DNA of 10,462 nt, from NCBI GenBank assembly GCA_030590605.1, contig JAUUYB010000027.1, positions 1-10,462 on the forward strand. Reading direction: 5' to 3'. Below are positions 1-5,470 of the stretch, piece after piece; within the stretch, counting starts at the first letter, position 1; every line of letters starts with the position of its first letter. The position numbers and the translations under genes are program-made. The notes beneath the pieces were generated by a model. It saw nothing but the letters and a program-made list of their open reading frames with translations. It was not told the origin of the DNA and did no database searches. This DNA is from Candidatus Woesearchaeota archaeon (lineage in GTDB: Archaea; Nanobdellota; Nanobdellia; Woesearchaeales; JAUUYB01).

Positions 1-27
1 AATAAAAAGAAAAAAAAAATTAAAAAA
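1..27 (-). terminator. T-rich terminator after rpoK
   Basis: Read on the minus strand, the bases right after the rpoK stop codon are almost all T with a few A and one C. Archaeal RNA polymerase ends transcripts at such oligo-T tracts without needing a hairpin. This marks the probable 3' end of the exosome superoperon, although the window edge cuts the region. Confidence 0.65.
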
Positions 28-249
28 TCAAGAAGAGAGAGAAGATTTCGGAAGCGGCCGCTTGACGGTTATCGGGATGATATCCTCAGCGAACTCAAGC
101 TTTGCGATCTCTACAGGGTTGTAGTTCATTCCCTTGAGATCCTTCTCACTCAATTTGATCAGGATAGGAGCACCCATAGCTATCTGTAGCGCTCTGGATC
201 CGATGATCCTTGCCTTCTCGAATTTGGTATACTCGATGTCTTCAACCAT
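28..249 (-). CDS. rpoK: DNA-directed RNA polymerase subunit K (Rpo6/Rpb6-type)
   Basis: This 73-residue protein is the archaeal counterpart of eukaryotic Rpb6 and bacterial omega, a small subunit that stabilises the RNA polymerase core. The diagnostic stretch is at residues 8-28 (TKFEKARIIGSRALQIAMGA, then P), followed by the hydrophobic ILIKL segment and the acidic EFAED-IIPI region typical of the C-terminal half. The start ATG follows a GGGGTGA motif whose TGA is also the stop codon of rrp42, so the two genes are tightly coupled. It is the last gene of the superoperon, with a T-rich terminator behind it. The position is odd. In many euryarchaea rpoK sits in the rpl18e-rpl13-rps9-rpoN cluster, and the genes after rrp42 are usually rpl37Ae and rpoP. 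Product identity is very secure. Confidence 0.95.
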   Translation of the reverse strand: MVEDIEYTKFEKARIIGSRALQIAMGAPILIKLSEKDLKGMNYNPVEIAKLEFAEDIIPITVKRPLPKSSLSS

Positions 250-253
250 TTTT

Positions 254-1027
254 TCACCCCAGTAGCTTTCTGAGCTCGACGGATTTTTTGAGTGCCAGAT
301 CGATCATCTTTTCGATGTCCTCGATCGATAGCTCTCCCATGCCGCCTTTCTGCATAGCGACTATTGTGCCGTCTTCACTGAAAGCGACAGTGATCCTCGA
401 ATCATAGCATTCCTGTTCCTGTGCTGTAGGGTCGACGAGCAGATGTGATCCTATCATATATACAGTGACCTCGATAGGTTCAGCTGATAGAGGTAGTTTC
501 TCATCTGTATGTGTCTTATAGTCGACCTCAGTGCCGTCGAAAGCAGGATATCTTGTGCTCTTGAGTGCTGCAATCGCTGCGAGACTTCCGGCATCATGTA
601 GGTTGCCGTCATCATTTAGCGTGCATATATCGAGAGCTACGCCCCAGACTTTCTCGCCTGCCTCAACGCATAGGTTCTTGACATCGATCGCTCCAGACTC
701 CCTGATCCCTCTGTCGATGACTCTTGCCATCTCGATCGCTTCAAGTCCTGGAGGTCCTGTCTCAAACCTTGGGCTTGAGAGAGGGAGAAGTTCGACATTG
801 ACCATCAGGTTTCCTTTATCCGGAGAGTCTGGATATGGCTTGTCCATACCCATCTTTACTCCGCAGATGAGTTCGGTGTCTCCGATCTTCACTCTTGCTG
901 ATCCTTCAGCGTTTCTTGTTATATCTGTCTCGACTGTGACTTTCCTGAACTCGTCAGGTTTTCGTCCGTCGAATCTGATACCTTTGTCAAGGGCCTTTAT
1001 TAAGTGGTCCCGTAATTCTGCATTCAT
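254..1027 (-). CDS. rrp42: Exosome complex component Rrp42
   Basis: This 257-residue RNase PH-fold protein alternates with Rrp41 to form the hexameric ring of the archaeal exosome, which degrades and tails RNA 3' to 5' in the cytoplasm. Rrp42 is the structural, non-catalytic partner that helps bind RNA. Visible marks are the N-terminal IRFDGRKPDEFRKV (residues 17-30), the first RNase PH domain to about residue 165 with LNDDGNLHDAGSLAAIAAL, and the second domain to the C-terminus with LLVDPTAQEQ and GTIVAMQKGG. The catalytic DAGSR loop of Rrp41 is absent, as expected. The start ATG overlaps the rrp41 stop (ATGA, minus strand), and its own stop lies inside the rpoK ribosome-binding site. Length and order match archaeal exosome operons, so confidence is high. 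Confidence 0.96.
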   Translation of the reverse strand: MNAELRDHLIKALDKGIRFDGRKPDEFRKVTVETDITRNAEGSARVKIGDTELICGVKMGMDKPYPDSPDKGNLMVNVELLPLSSPRFETGPPGLEAIEMARVIDRGIRESGAIDVKNLCVEAGEKVWGVALDICTLNDDGNLHDAGSLAAIAALKSTRYPAFDGTEVDYKTHTDEKLPLSAEPIEVTVYMIGSHLLVDPTAQEQECYDSRITVAFSEDGTIVAMQKGGMGELSIEDIEKMIDLALKKSVELRKLLG

Positions 1028-1734
1028 TTTTTCTCACCATACTTATCTTTGAGCGCCTTTACCTGTAGCTCCTTGATCTGGTCGCATACTTTTAGGCCCA
1101 TCTTGAGTGCATCCATGAACATGTCCTTCGGGATCTCTCCATCCATCTGGAGAAGAGTGAAGGTCTTCTTGTTCGGGAGCATCGCAATTGGGATATCTGC
1201 GACTGGGCCGTCTTCATAGGCCTCTTCATCATAGTTCAGGTCAGCTGCGACTTTGTCGTCTACACGTCCTACTGCGACTGAGCAGACGAGGTCAGTCATA
1301 GTGATCCCCGCATCTGCCAGGGCGATAGAGGCTGCTGTGATTCCTGCACACCTGCTTCCTGCGTCAGTCTGAGGATATTCCACAAACACGTCAACTACTG
1401 AGTTTGGGAATGCCTTCAGGTCAAGCACTGGAAGAAGTGCATTCTTCATGACCATTGAGATCTCTTTTGATCTCCTGTTTCCGCCAGGTCTGATCCTGCT
1501 TCCACATCCGGAGAATGGCATCATGTTGTAGTGGCATCTGAGGATGCCTGTCGAAGAGTCCTGGAGGAATCGAGGGTGAAGCGTCCTCGGACCGTAGACT
1601 GCTGCGATCGCTTCTGTCTTGCCGATCTTGAAAAAGCCTGATCCGTCCGCGCTCTTGATGATGCCTGCTTTGGCTTCCATTGGGCGGAGCTCGTCGAAGC
1701 TTTTACGTCCATCGAATCTTTTATCGTATGTCAT
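1024..1734 (-). CDS. rrp41: Exosome complex component Rrp41 (catalytic RNase PH-type subunit)
   Basis: This 236-residue protein is the catalytic subunit of the archaeal exosome ring, a phosphate-dependent 3'-5' exoribonuclease that can also add tails using nucleoside diphosphates. The sequence shows RFDGRKSFDELRPMEAKAG (residues 6-24), AAVYGPRTLHPRFLQD (44-59), the phosphate-binding TDAGSR loop (123-128), and Asp165 and Asp180 in the AADLN and VADIPIA motifs, where the family has catalytic or metal-binding acids. The active site therefore looks intact. I chose the ATG at 1734 because it lies two bases after the rrp4 stop, follows a GGTGA motif, and begins exactly where family homology begins. 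The same frame stays open upstream into rrp4 to 2184, but that part does not resemble Rrp41. A Cys/Gly-containing insertion (SGCGSRIRPGGNRRS, 75-89) replaces the usual charged loop. Confidence 0.96.
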   Translation of the reverse strand: MTYDKRFDGRKSFDELRPMEAKAGIIKSADGSGFFKIGKTEAIAAVYGPRTLHPRFLQDSSTGILRCHYNMMPFSGCGSRIRPGGNRRSKEISMVMKNALLPVLDLKAFPNSVVDVFVEYPQTDAGSRCAGITAASIALADAGITMTDLVCSVAVGRVDDKVAADLNYDEEAYEDGPVADIPIAMLPNKKTFTLLQMDGEIPKDMFMDALKMGLKVCDQIKELQVKALKDKYGEKK

Positions 1735-1736
1735 TG

Positions 1737-2423
1737 TTATTTCACCTGGTTTCCTAGGAATCCTTTGATTTTCTCTGTCAGACCGCTTACATGAGAGTTT
1801 TTCTCGATGATATCGATTGCCTCTCGTGCGATGATCTCCTTTGCAGGTTCGCCCTTTAGCCAGATGAACCCGTTCTGTCCGACAGTGATCTGGCAGCCGG
1901 TTGCATCCTTGATAGCTTGTATCATGGAACCATTCTTGCCGATGACTCTCGGAACCTTGTTGGAGTTGATCGCGAAGACCTGTCCGCCTTGGAGCTTCCT
2001 GAGTCCCGGTCCTTTCATCGTTACATCGACGAGCTTCTGGGTCGTCACGTTCATTACTTTTGTGACGACATAATCTCCGATTTTGAAGTATTGGGTTAGG
2101 TCTGCTCCCCGTTCGATGAATTCTGATGTCCCTTCTTTCATAGAAAGCATGGAATGATACGCGCAATTGATACCTATCATCCATCCGCCGAGCATTATAT
2201 CTTGTACCCGTCCGATTATGACATCCCCGTTTTTCGGATAATACCGTCCTGCAAGAGGTATGAGCTTGATTACTTTCCCTCTTATGCTTGACAGTCCTAG
2301 GTTCTTGGCGATGATATTCTCGCCGTCTCGATAGGTCCCGAATCCAGGGACAAAATCCATCCCTTCTGCTAATGTTTCTCCAGGGACTACGATGTCTCTG
2401 TCGTTTATTTTAATATTTCCCAT
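1737..2423 (-). CDS. rrp4: Exosome complex RNA-binding cap protein Rrp4
   Basis: This 228-residue protein is one of the two archaeal exosome cap proteins (with Csl4). It sits on the Rrp41/Rrp42 ring and guides RNA into the channel. Three regions are visible: an N-terminal domain (about 1-50, with VVPGETLAEG), an S1 RNA-binding domain (about 63-135, with NGDVIIGRVQDI and GDYVVTKVMNV), and a KH domain (about 150-205) with the GxxG loop in VIGKNGSMI (160-168). The ATG at 2423 has an AGGTGA motif eight bases upstream, and the TGA of that motif is the stop of the SBDS gene. Length is normal for the family and there is no frameshift. The order SBDS-rrp4-rrp41-rrp42 is the classic archaeal one. Confidence 0.96.
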   Translation of the reverse strand: MGNIKINDRDIVVPGETLAEGMDFVPGFGTYRDGENIIAKNLGLSSIRGKVIKLIPLAGRYYPKNGDVIIGRVQDIMLGGWMIGINCAYHSMLSMKEGTSEFIERGADLTQYFKIGDYVVTKVMNVTTQKLVDVTMKGPGLRKLQGGQVFAINSNKVPRVIGKNGSMIQAIKDATGCQITVGQNGFIWLKGEPAKEIIAREAIDIIEKNSHVSGLTEKIKGFLGNQVK

Positions 2424-2430
2424 TATAATT

Positions 2431-3120
2431 TCACCTTGTTTTCAGTAGCTTAGATTCTACATCTCCATGACAGAGCGAATTGAGTTTGTCGTATAGGTCG
2501 TTTTCCATGCCGCCAGGCACTTCGACAACCACGACCCATGCTCCGTCTGTTTGCCACTCTTCTTTCTGTATCTTTGCGATCGCTGTTACGATTGGATAAG
2601 ATTTTGCTGCATAGTCTCCAGGTATCTTAAGAGCTACTTCCTTGGTCTCAAACCTTATTGGAAGGATTGGGCGGAGTTTCACGAGGATGTCCTTGATCTG
2701 GTCATCCGCTGATTTCCACTCATCTATCTTCACTTTTGCCTCATCGAGTGCGTTCTCGATCCTTTGTGGTGGATGTGGGAGATGTGTTTTCGGGTCGACC
2801 CCGTTCCGTGAGATGATAGCTACGATTCTTTTTCGTTTCTCCTCTCTTTTCTTCTCCCTGTATTCGGCTGTGACCTGTACTGTCCCTTCCCGGATGATGG
2901 TCTCTGCGATTATCTCCGTGTCGGTTGCCTTGAACGCTGTCTCGAGTTGGTTCGCTGGTACTACTAATCCTTTCTTCGCGTCGCTATATATCTGGTCTGA
3001 CTTGAGGATATCTTTGATATCTCCTGTCCCTTTTTCTTTATATTCCATTGCTAGGTCTGGATCGATCACTATTTCAAATTGGGTCTCTCCTTTCTTCATC
3101 CGGGCAATGTTGAAACTCAT
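2431..3120 (-). CDS. Ribosome maturation protein SBDS (Sdo1 homologue)
   Basis: This 229-residue protein belongs to the Shwachman-Bodian-Diamond syndrome family, which in eukaryotes works with EFL1 to release the anti-association factor eIF6 from the large ribosomal subunit. A similar role in archaeal ribosome assembly is inferred. The three-domain arrangement can be followed: the N-terminal FYSH domain (about 1-88, with VIDPDLAMEYKEKG and the GTGDIKDIL stretch), the helical domain (about 89-160, with REKKREEKRKRIVAIISRNGVDP and LPHPPQRIENAL), and the C-terminal ferredoxin-like domain (about 162-229, with VALKIPGDYAAKSYPIV and WVVVVEVPGGM). The start overlaps the psmA stop (ATGA). Length is close to other archaeal SBDS proteins, and nothing essential appears to be missing. 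Confidence 0.96.
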   Translation of the reverse strand: MSFNIARMKKGETQFEIVIDPDLAMEYKEKGTGDIKDILKSDQIYSDAKKGLVVPANQLETAFKATDTEIIAETIIREGTVQVTAEYREKKREEKRKRIVAIISRNGVDPKTHLPHPPQRIENALDEAKVKIDEWKSADDQIKDILVKLRPILPIRFETKEVALKIPGDYAAKSYPIVTAIAKIQKEEWQTDGAWVVVVEVPGGMENDLYDKLNSLCHGDVESKLLKTR

Positions 3121-3839
3121 TTTTTAGCAAGTTTCTCCAGAATTGTGTTGTCGAGGTATTCCACTTCTCCTGTGCCTGCGCGGACGACTGCTGCATCGAT
3201 CCTCTCGACAGAGAAATTCTTGTCAAGCGACTTCTTTAGAGATTTCATTGCAAGTTTGAGAGCTTCGTCAACAGTCATGGTCTCTTTGTATTCCTTGTGG
3301 AGGATGTCCTCGATCTCGGTCTCTCCTTCTCCGATCACAGTCGCCTTGTACTCGAAATATATCCCTGTAGGGTCTGTCTGGAATAGGTAGGTCCCTGAGT
3401 TATCGATGCCTGCGACAAGTGTCGAGACTCCGAACGGTCTTAGGCCGCCGGACTGTGTACAGATCTGTTTTAGATTGCAGATGTCCTTGACGATAGAGAG
3501 CACATCGATTTTCGAGTCATAGGTCAGCCTGTGCTGTTGGGCAGTGACCTGGGCTCTTTCCAGAAGCACACGGGCATCTGATAGGATACCTGCTGCTGTT
3601 GCGACGATATGTTCATCGATCTGGGTGATCTTATCGACCGATCGCGGTACGATTAGCTTGTCGACTATCCTCTTGTCTGTTACAAGGACCACTCCGTCCT
3701 TGCATCGGATTCCGATCGCTGTCGATCCCTGTTTGACTGTCTTCTTTGCATATTCGACCTGGAGCAGCCTTCCGTCAGGACTGAACATCGTTATTGCCCT
3801 GTCGTATCCCATCAGTTGATGTGGCATTGGTTGTTGCAT
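3117..3839 (-). CDS. psmA: 20S proteasome subunit alpha
   Basis: This 240-residue protein forms the outer rings and gate of the archaeal 20S proteasome, through which the PAN or Cdc48 ATPases feed unfolded proteins. The alpha-type signature is clear: GYDRAITMFSPDGRLLQVEYA at residues 11-31, including the Tyr-Asp-Arg gate motif at 12-14. It is followed by DGVVLVTDKR (48-57) and GGLRPFGVSTLVAGID (131-146). There is no N-terminal catalytic threonine, as expected for an alpha subunit. A GTG at 3845 in the same frame overlaps the pop5 stop, but I prefer the ATG at 3839 because GAGGTG lies five bases upstream with normal spacing. The stop overlaps the SBDS start. The beta subunit gene is not in the window, which is usual since psmB is often elsewhere. 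Confidence 0.95.
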   Translation of the reverse strand: MQQPMPHQLMGYDRAITMFSPDGRLLQVEYAKKTVKQGSTAIGIRCKDGVVLVTDKRIVDKLIVPRSVDKITQIDEHIVATAAGILSDARVLLERAQVTAQQHRLTYDSKIDVLSIVKDICNLKQICTQSGGLRPFGVSTLVAGIDNSGTYLFQTDPTGIYFEYKATVIGEGETEIEDILHKEYKETMTVDEALKLAMKSLKKSLDKNFSVERIDAAVVRAGTGEVEYLDNTILEKLAKK

Positions 3840-3841
3840 TA

Positions 3842-4192
3842 TCACACCTCGTTTATGTAGTTGGTATAAGCTTTTTTTAGTATTCCGCTTGCGCCTACGC
3901 TCCTGACGATTACAGGAACTCCGTCGATTGACTGGATGTAAGCAAGCGCTGTTCTTAGCGGATCAAGAGAAAGATGGTTTACGCGAATCAATCCGCGTTG
4001 CTTCTTGTTGTCAAATTTGTCCTGCAAGACCTGAAGTCCTGCTTTTGCCATGCCGAGTTCTCCGAGATATTTCCCTGTGTGGGAGAAGATGGTCTTCGTG
4101 ATCTTTGTTATATCAGTCACTTTACTCTTCGATATGATTTCAAAGGCCAGATATCGCTTCTTTTCCCGTAAGCTTGGCATGAATGCTTTCAT
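3842..4192 (-). CDS. rnp2: Ribonuclease P protein component 2 (Pop5/Rpp14 family)
   Basis: This protein binds RNase P RNA together with Rpp30 (Rnp3) and helps the ribozyme remove 5' leaders from pre-tRNAs. The family opening is visible as PSLREKKRYLAFEII (residues 6-20 of the 116-residue product), with GLIRVNHLSLDPLRTALAYI (67-86) and VPVIVRSVGASGILKKA (92-108) further on. The reading frame is open back to a GTG at 4258, but two TATA boxes overlap or lie close to that codon and the extra 22 residues do not look like Pop5. I therefore take the ATG at 4192; an ATG at 4180 is a close alternative. The stop overlaps the alternative psmA GTG. Neither Rpp30 nor L15e, common upstream neighbours in archaea, is present here. 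Identity is secure, the start is less so. Confidence 0.9.
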   Translation of the reverse strand: MKAFMPSLREKKRYLAFEIISKSKVTDITKITKTIFSHTGKYLGELGMAKAGLQVLQDKFDNKKQRGLIRVNHLSLDPLRTALAYIQSIDGVPVIVRSVGASGILKKAYTNYINEV

Positions 4193-4259
4193 TTTCAACA
4201 AGAAAAACGCACTTTTTCCGTTCTTCTTTCTCTCTTCGAGGACACGAAATATCTCCACC

Positions 4260-4268
4260 TTTATAAAA
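4260..4268 (-). promoter_or_regulatory. TATA box, proximal, for the exosome superoperon
   Basis: TTTTATAAA on the minus strand is a good archaeal TATA box. It would place the transcript start near 4238, about 45 bases upstream of the preferred pop5 ATG. This would exclude the GTG at 4258 as a start. Confidence 0.5.
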
Positions 4269-4278
4269 GTAATGGTTA

Positions 4279-4288
4279 GTTTATAAAT
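4279..4288 (-). promoter_or_regulatory. TATA box, distal, for the exosome superoperon
   Basis: ATTTATAAAC on the minus strand is a second TATA box, 19 bases upstream of the first. It would start transcripts near 4257. The two boxes may be alternative promoters, or only one may be used; sequence alone does not decide. Confidence 0.45.
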
Positions 4289-4418
4289 GGAATCCCTATT
4301 AATAATCTCGTTAGAGAGTTTCCTGTGGGGGAATTGTTACATCTCCCCTCTGGATCCATGAAAATGATAGTCCCGGATCAAATTGGCTGAACAGCTGAAG
4401 ATTCGGAGAGAGGTAAAC
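4289..4418. other. Non-coding spacer between the small cassette and the superoperon
   Basis: I see no convincing gene here. It holds an 8-bp palindrome (TGGATCCA, 4351-4358) and a short GGGGA/TCCCC inverted repeat nearby. There is no clear oligo-T terminator for the minus-strand cassette upstream, so read-through into the superoperon is possible. Confidence 0.4.
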
Positions 4419-4529
4419 TTATAGTCTACCTATGGCTGATAGCAGTTTCTTATGACCTTTAATAAGGTCATTAAACTCTTTCAATTCCTCTTCTACCATT
4501 TTTCTTCGCATTTCATCGTTAATTTCCAT
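4419..4529 (-). CDS. Small helical peptide, third gene of an HTH cassette
   Basis: This is a 36-residue open frame starting MEINDEMRRKMVEEELKEF and ending LLSAIGRL. I do not recognise it. It is rich in Glu, Lys and Arg and has no Pro, so it should form one or two helices; the first half looks amphipathic. The ATG lies four bases after the stop of the winged-helix gene, with a weak AGGA upstream, so it would be translated as part of the same transcript. It has the same AT-rich composition as the other two cassette genes. It could be a short antitoxin or accessory peptide, or chance. The tight spacing and protein-like composition favour a real gene, but it is short and unsupported by homology. 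Confidence 0.5.
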   Translation of the reverse strand: MEINDEMRRKMVEEELKEFNDLIKGHKKLLSAIGRL

Positions 4530-4533
4530 GTTT

Positions 4534-4905
4534 TTATCCTGAAGCGATTTCCATCAACTTTTTTGGTTCTGTCAAAGGTAAGATCAACATAGTCTTATTT
4601 AGCGTCGGCTGAACACCTTGTTTACCTCTTTGAGTCTTGATAATGTCGTTCCTAATAAGGATTTTCAGATCCCTATCTACTGCAGGCAGTTTCCTGTTAA
4701 CAAAATCCGCAAGCTGCTGAATCGATTTAGGATGTCTTTCTCCGATAACCCTTATCAATTCTAAACGCTTTTTGGTCATCAAAGTAGTCAATTCCTGATC
4801 AGACAAAGTGAATAATATTGTTTTTTCAGGAAGATCTATCTCTCCATTTATTTCAGCATCAAGTATGTCCTTAACAGCTTTTAATTTCTTTTGTAATTTA
4901 TCCAT
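4534..4905 (-). CDS. Winged helix-turn-helix DNA-binding protein
   Basis: This is a predicted transcription regulator of 123 residues. The N-terminal 40 residues are charged and helical and probably dimerise. A winged helix follows: helix KKRLELIRVIGE (45-56), helix SIQQLADFVN (61-70), recognition helix KLPAVDRDLKILIRNDI (72-88), and a wing to about 108. The 'helix, RxIxxLA, VxRDLKxL' pattern resembles archaeal MarR/ArsR-like or HVO_A0114-type regulators, which are often paired with small toxin-like proteins. I chose the ATG at 4905 because GAGG lies nine bases upstream; an ATG at 4920 is in the same frame. The gene overlaps the end of the upstream small gene by eight bases. It may repress its own operon through the palindrome at 5233-5248. 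The fold assignment is fairly sure, the role inferred. Confidence 0.82.
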   Translation of the reverse strand: MDKLQKKLKAVKDILDAEINGEIDLPEKTILFTLSDQELTTLMTKKRLELIRVIGERHPKSIQQLADFVNRKLPAVDRDLKILIRNDIIKTQRGKQGVQPTLNKTMLILPLTEPKKLMEIASG

Positions 4906-5221
4906 CTTTCTTCGCCTCATAAAATTTCTTGAACCTTAAACAATTTTTACTAATCTTATCATAAAACAGATCAAACACTGATTTTAAGTCCATATTTTCA
5001 TATTCCGGCAAAGGGATCGGTTTATTCGTTATCCATAAACGCTGTTCATGGATGAACCCATGATAATTATCCACACGATAGACTGCTTCCCATTCACCAT
5101 CAATCCTTGCCGAATAATTCAAAGCAAATTTAACAAATTTGTTTCCCTCTTTGAATATGCTGATATTTAACCTATTTTCGTCATCGAGGTAAACTTCAAT
5201 CGGTTTCTTCTTCAAAACCAA
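4898..5221 (-). CDS. Small DUF-type protein, possible toxin partner of the HTH protein
   Basis: This protein of about 107 residues has no signal or membrane segment. It has a beta-rich middle with ARIDGEWEAVYRVDNYHGFIH (39-58), where a His-Gly-Phe-x-His motif follows a Val-Asp, then RLWITNKPIPLPEYE and a helical, basic end (DLKSVFDLFYDKI). The core recalls small domains of the DUF7718 or TumE-like (DUF6516) kind that are encoded beside HTH proteins. That resemblance is from memory and is weak. The frame is open to a TTG at 5284 and has ATGs at 5251 and 5248, but these lie at or ahead of the expected transcript start. The TTG at 5221 has GGTG five bases upstream and fits the promoter. Base composition is more AT-rich than that of the exosome genes, which suggests transfer. 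Confidence 0.68.
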   Translation of the reverse strand: MVLKKKPIEVYLDDENRLNISIFKEGNKFVKFALNYSARIDGEWEAVYRVDNYHGFIHEQRLWITNKPIPLPEYENMDLKSVFDLFYDKISKNCLRFKKFYEAKKDG

Positions 5222-5232
5222 TTTAACACCAA

Positions 5233-5248
5233 ATGTTAATATTAACAT
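5233..5248. promoter_or_regulatory. 16-bp perfect palindrome, candidate operator
   Basis: ATGTTAATATTAACAT reads the same on both strands without a spacer. It lies between the cassette's TATA box and its likely start codon, over the expected transcription start. That is where an autorepressor would bind to block initiation. The winged-helix protein of the cassette is the obvious candidate ligand. The palindrome is seen directly; binding is inferred. Confidence 0.6.
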
Positions 5249-5257
5249 CATATGGTA

Positions 5258-5268
5258 ATATATAAAAC
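5258..5268 (-). promoter_or_regulatory. TATA box of the small cassette
   Basis: GTTTTATATAT on the minus strand matches the archaeal TATA consensus. Initiation is expected about 25 bases downstream, near 5237. This gives a leader of about 16 bases that includes the GGTG in front of the TTG at 5221. Confidence 0.6.
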
Positions 5269-5393
5269 TTACGTTATATTTCAAATAATATGCTTGGGAT
5301 ACACACTAAACCCGGCTCCCTCCTACCAAACGTCTACGACCCTCAGCAATTCAACAGAACTATTTATGACCCCAAACCCTTTTGAACAATAAC
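5269..5393. other. Divergent intergenic spacer
   Basis: This is the central part of the region between the minus-strand cassette and the plus-strand eS6 gene. I see no gene, tRNA or strong repeat in it. It is C-rich on the plus strand around 5310-5380, unlike its AT-rich flanks. Confidence 0.5.
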
Positions 5394-5402
5394 CTTTATA
5401 AA
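5394..5402 (+). promoter_or_regulatory. TATA box of the eS6 gene
   Basis: CTTTATAAA is a strong archaeal TATA box. A start near 5424 would give a leader of about 47 bases before the ATG at 5471, long enough to carry the GGGAGG ribosome-binding site at 5459-5464. Confidence 0.65.
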
Positions 5403-5470
5403 CAGGCCCATCATCCTAAGTTGTGATCTGAGTCTGATCGTATTATGGTCGGGTGCTCGGGAGGAAAAAA

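Noticed and set aside
531..1052. 173-codon open frame antisense to rrp42
   Set aside because: It lies entirely over a secure gene, has Ser/Pro-rich shadow composition and no promoter or recognisable domain.
1735..2184. Upstream extension of the rrp41 frame through rrp4 (150 extra codons)
   Set aside because: The extra residues are Arg-rich, out-of-frame Rrp4 sequence with no likeness to Rrp41. A good ribosome-binding site and ATG lie at the point where homology begins (1734).
4358..4390. 10-codon frame starting MKMIVPDQIG
   Set aside because: It is too short, has no ribosome-binding site or promoter, and is not coupled to any gene.
4359..4445. Possible C/D box guide RNA (ATGATAG and CTGA elements)
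   Set aside because: The boxes do not match the RTGATGA consensus and the spacing between C/D'-like elements is irregular. No convincing guide segment could be defined.
5285..5330. Possible tRNA remnant in the divergent spacer
   Set aside because: No acceptor stem, T-loop or anticodon arm could be paired on either strand.
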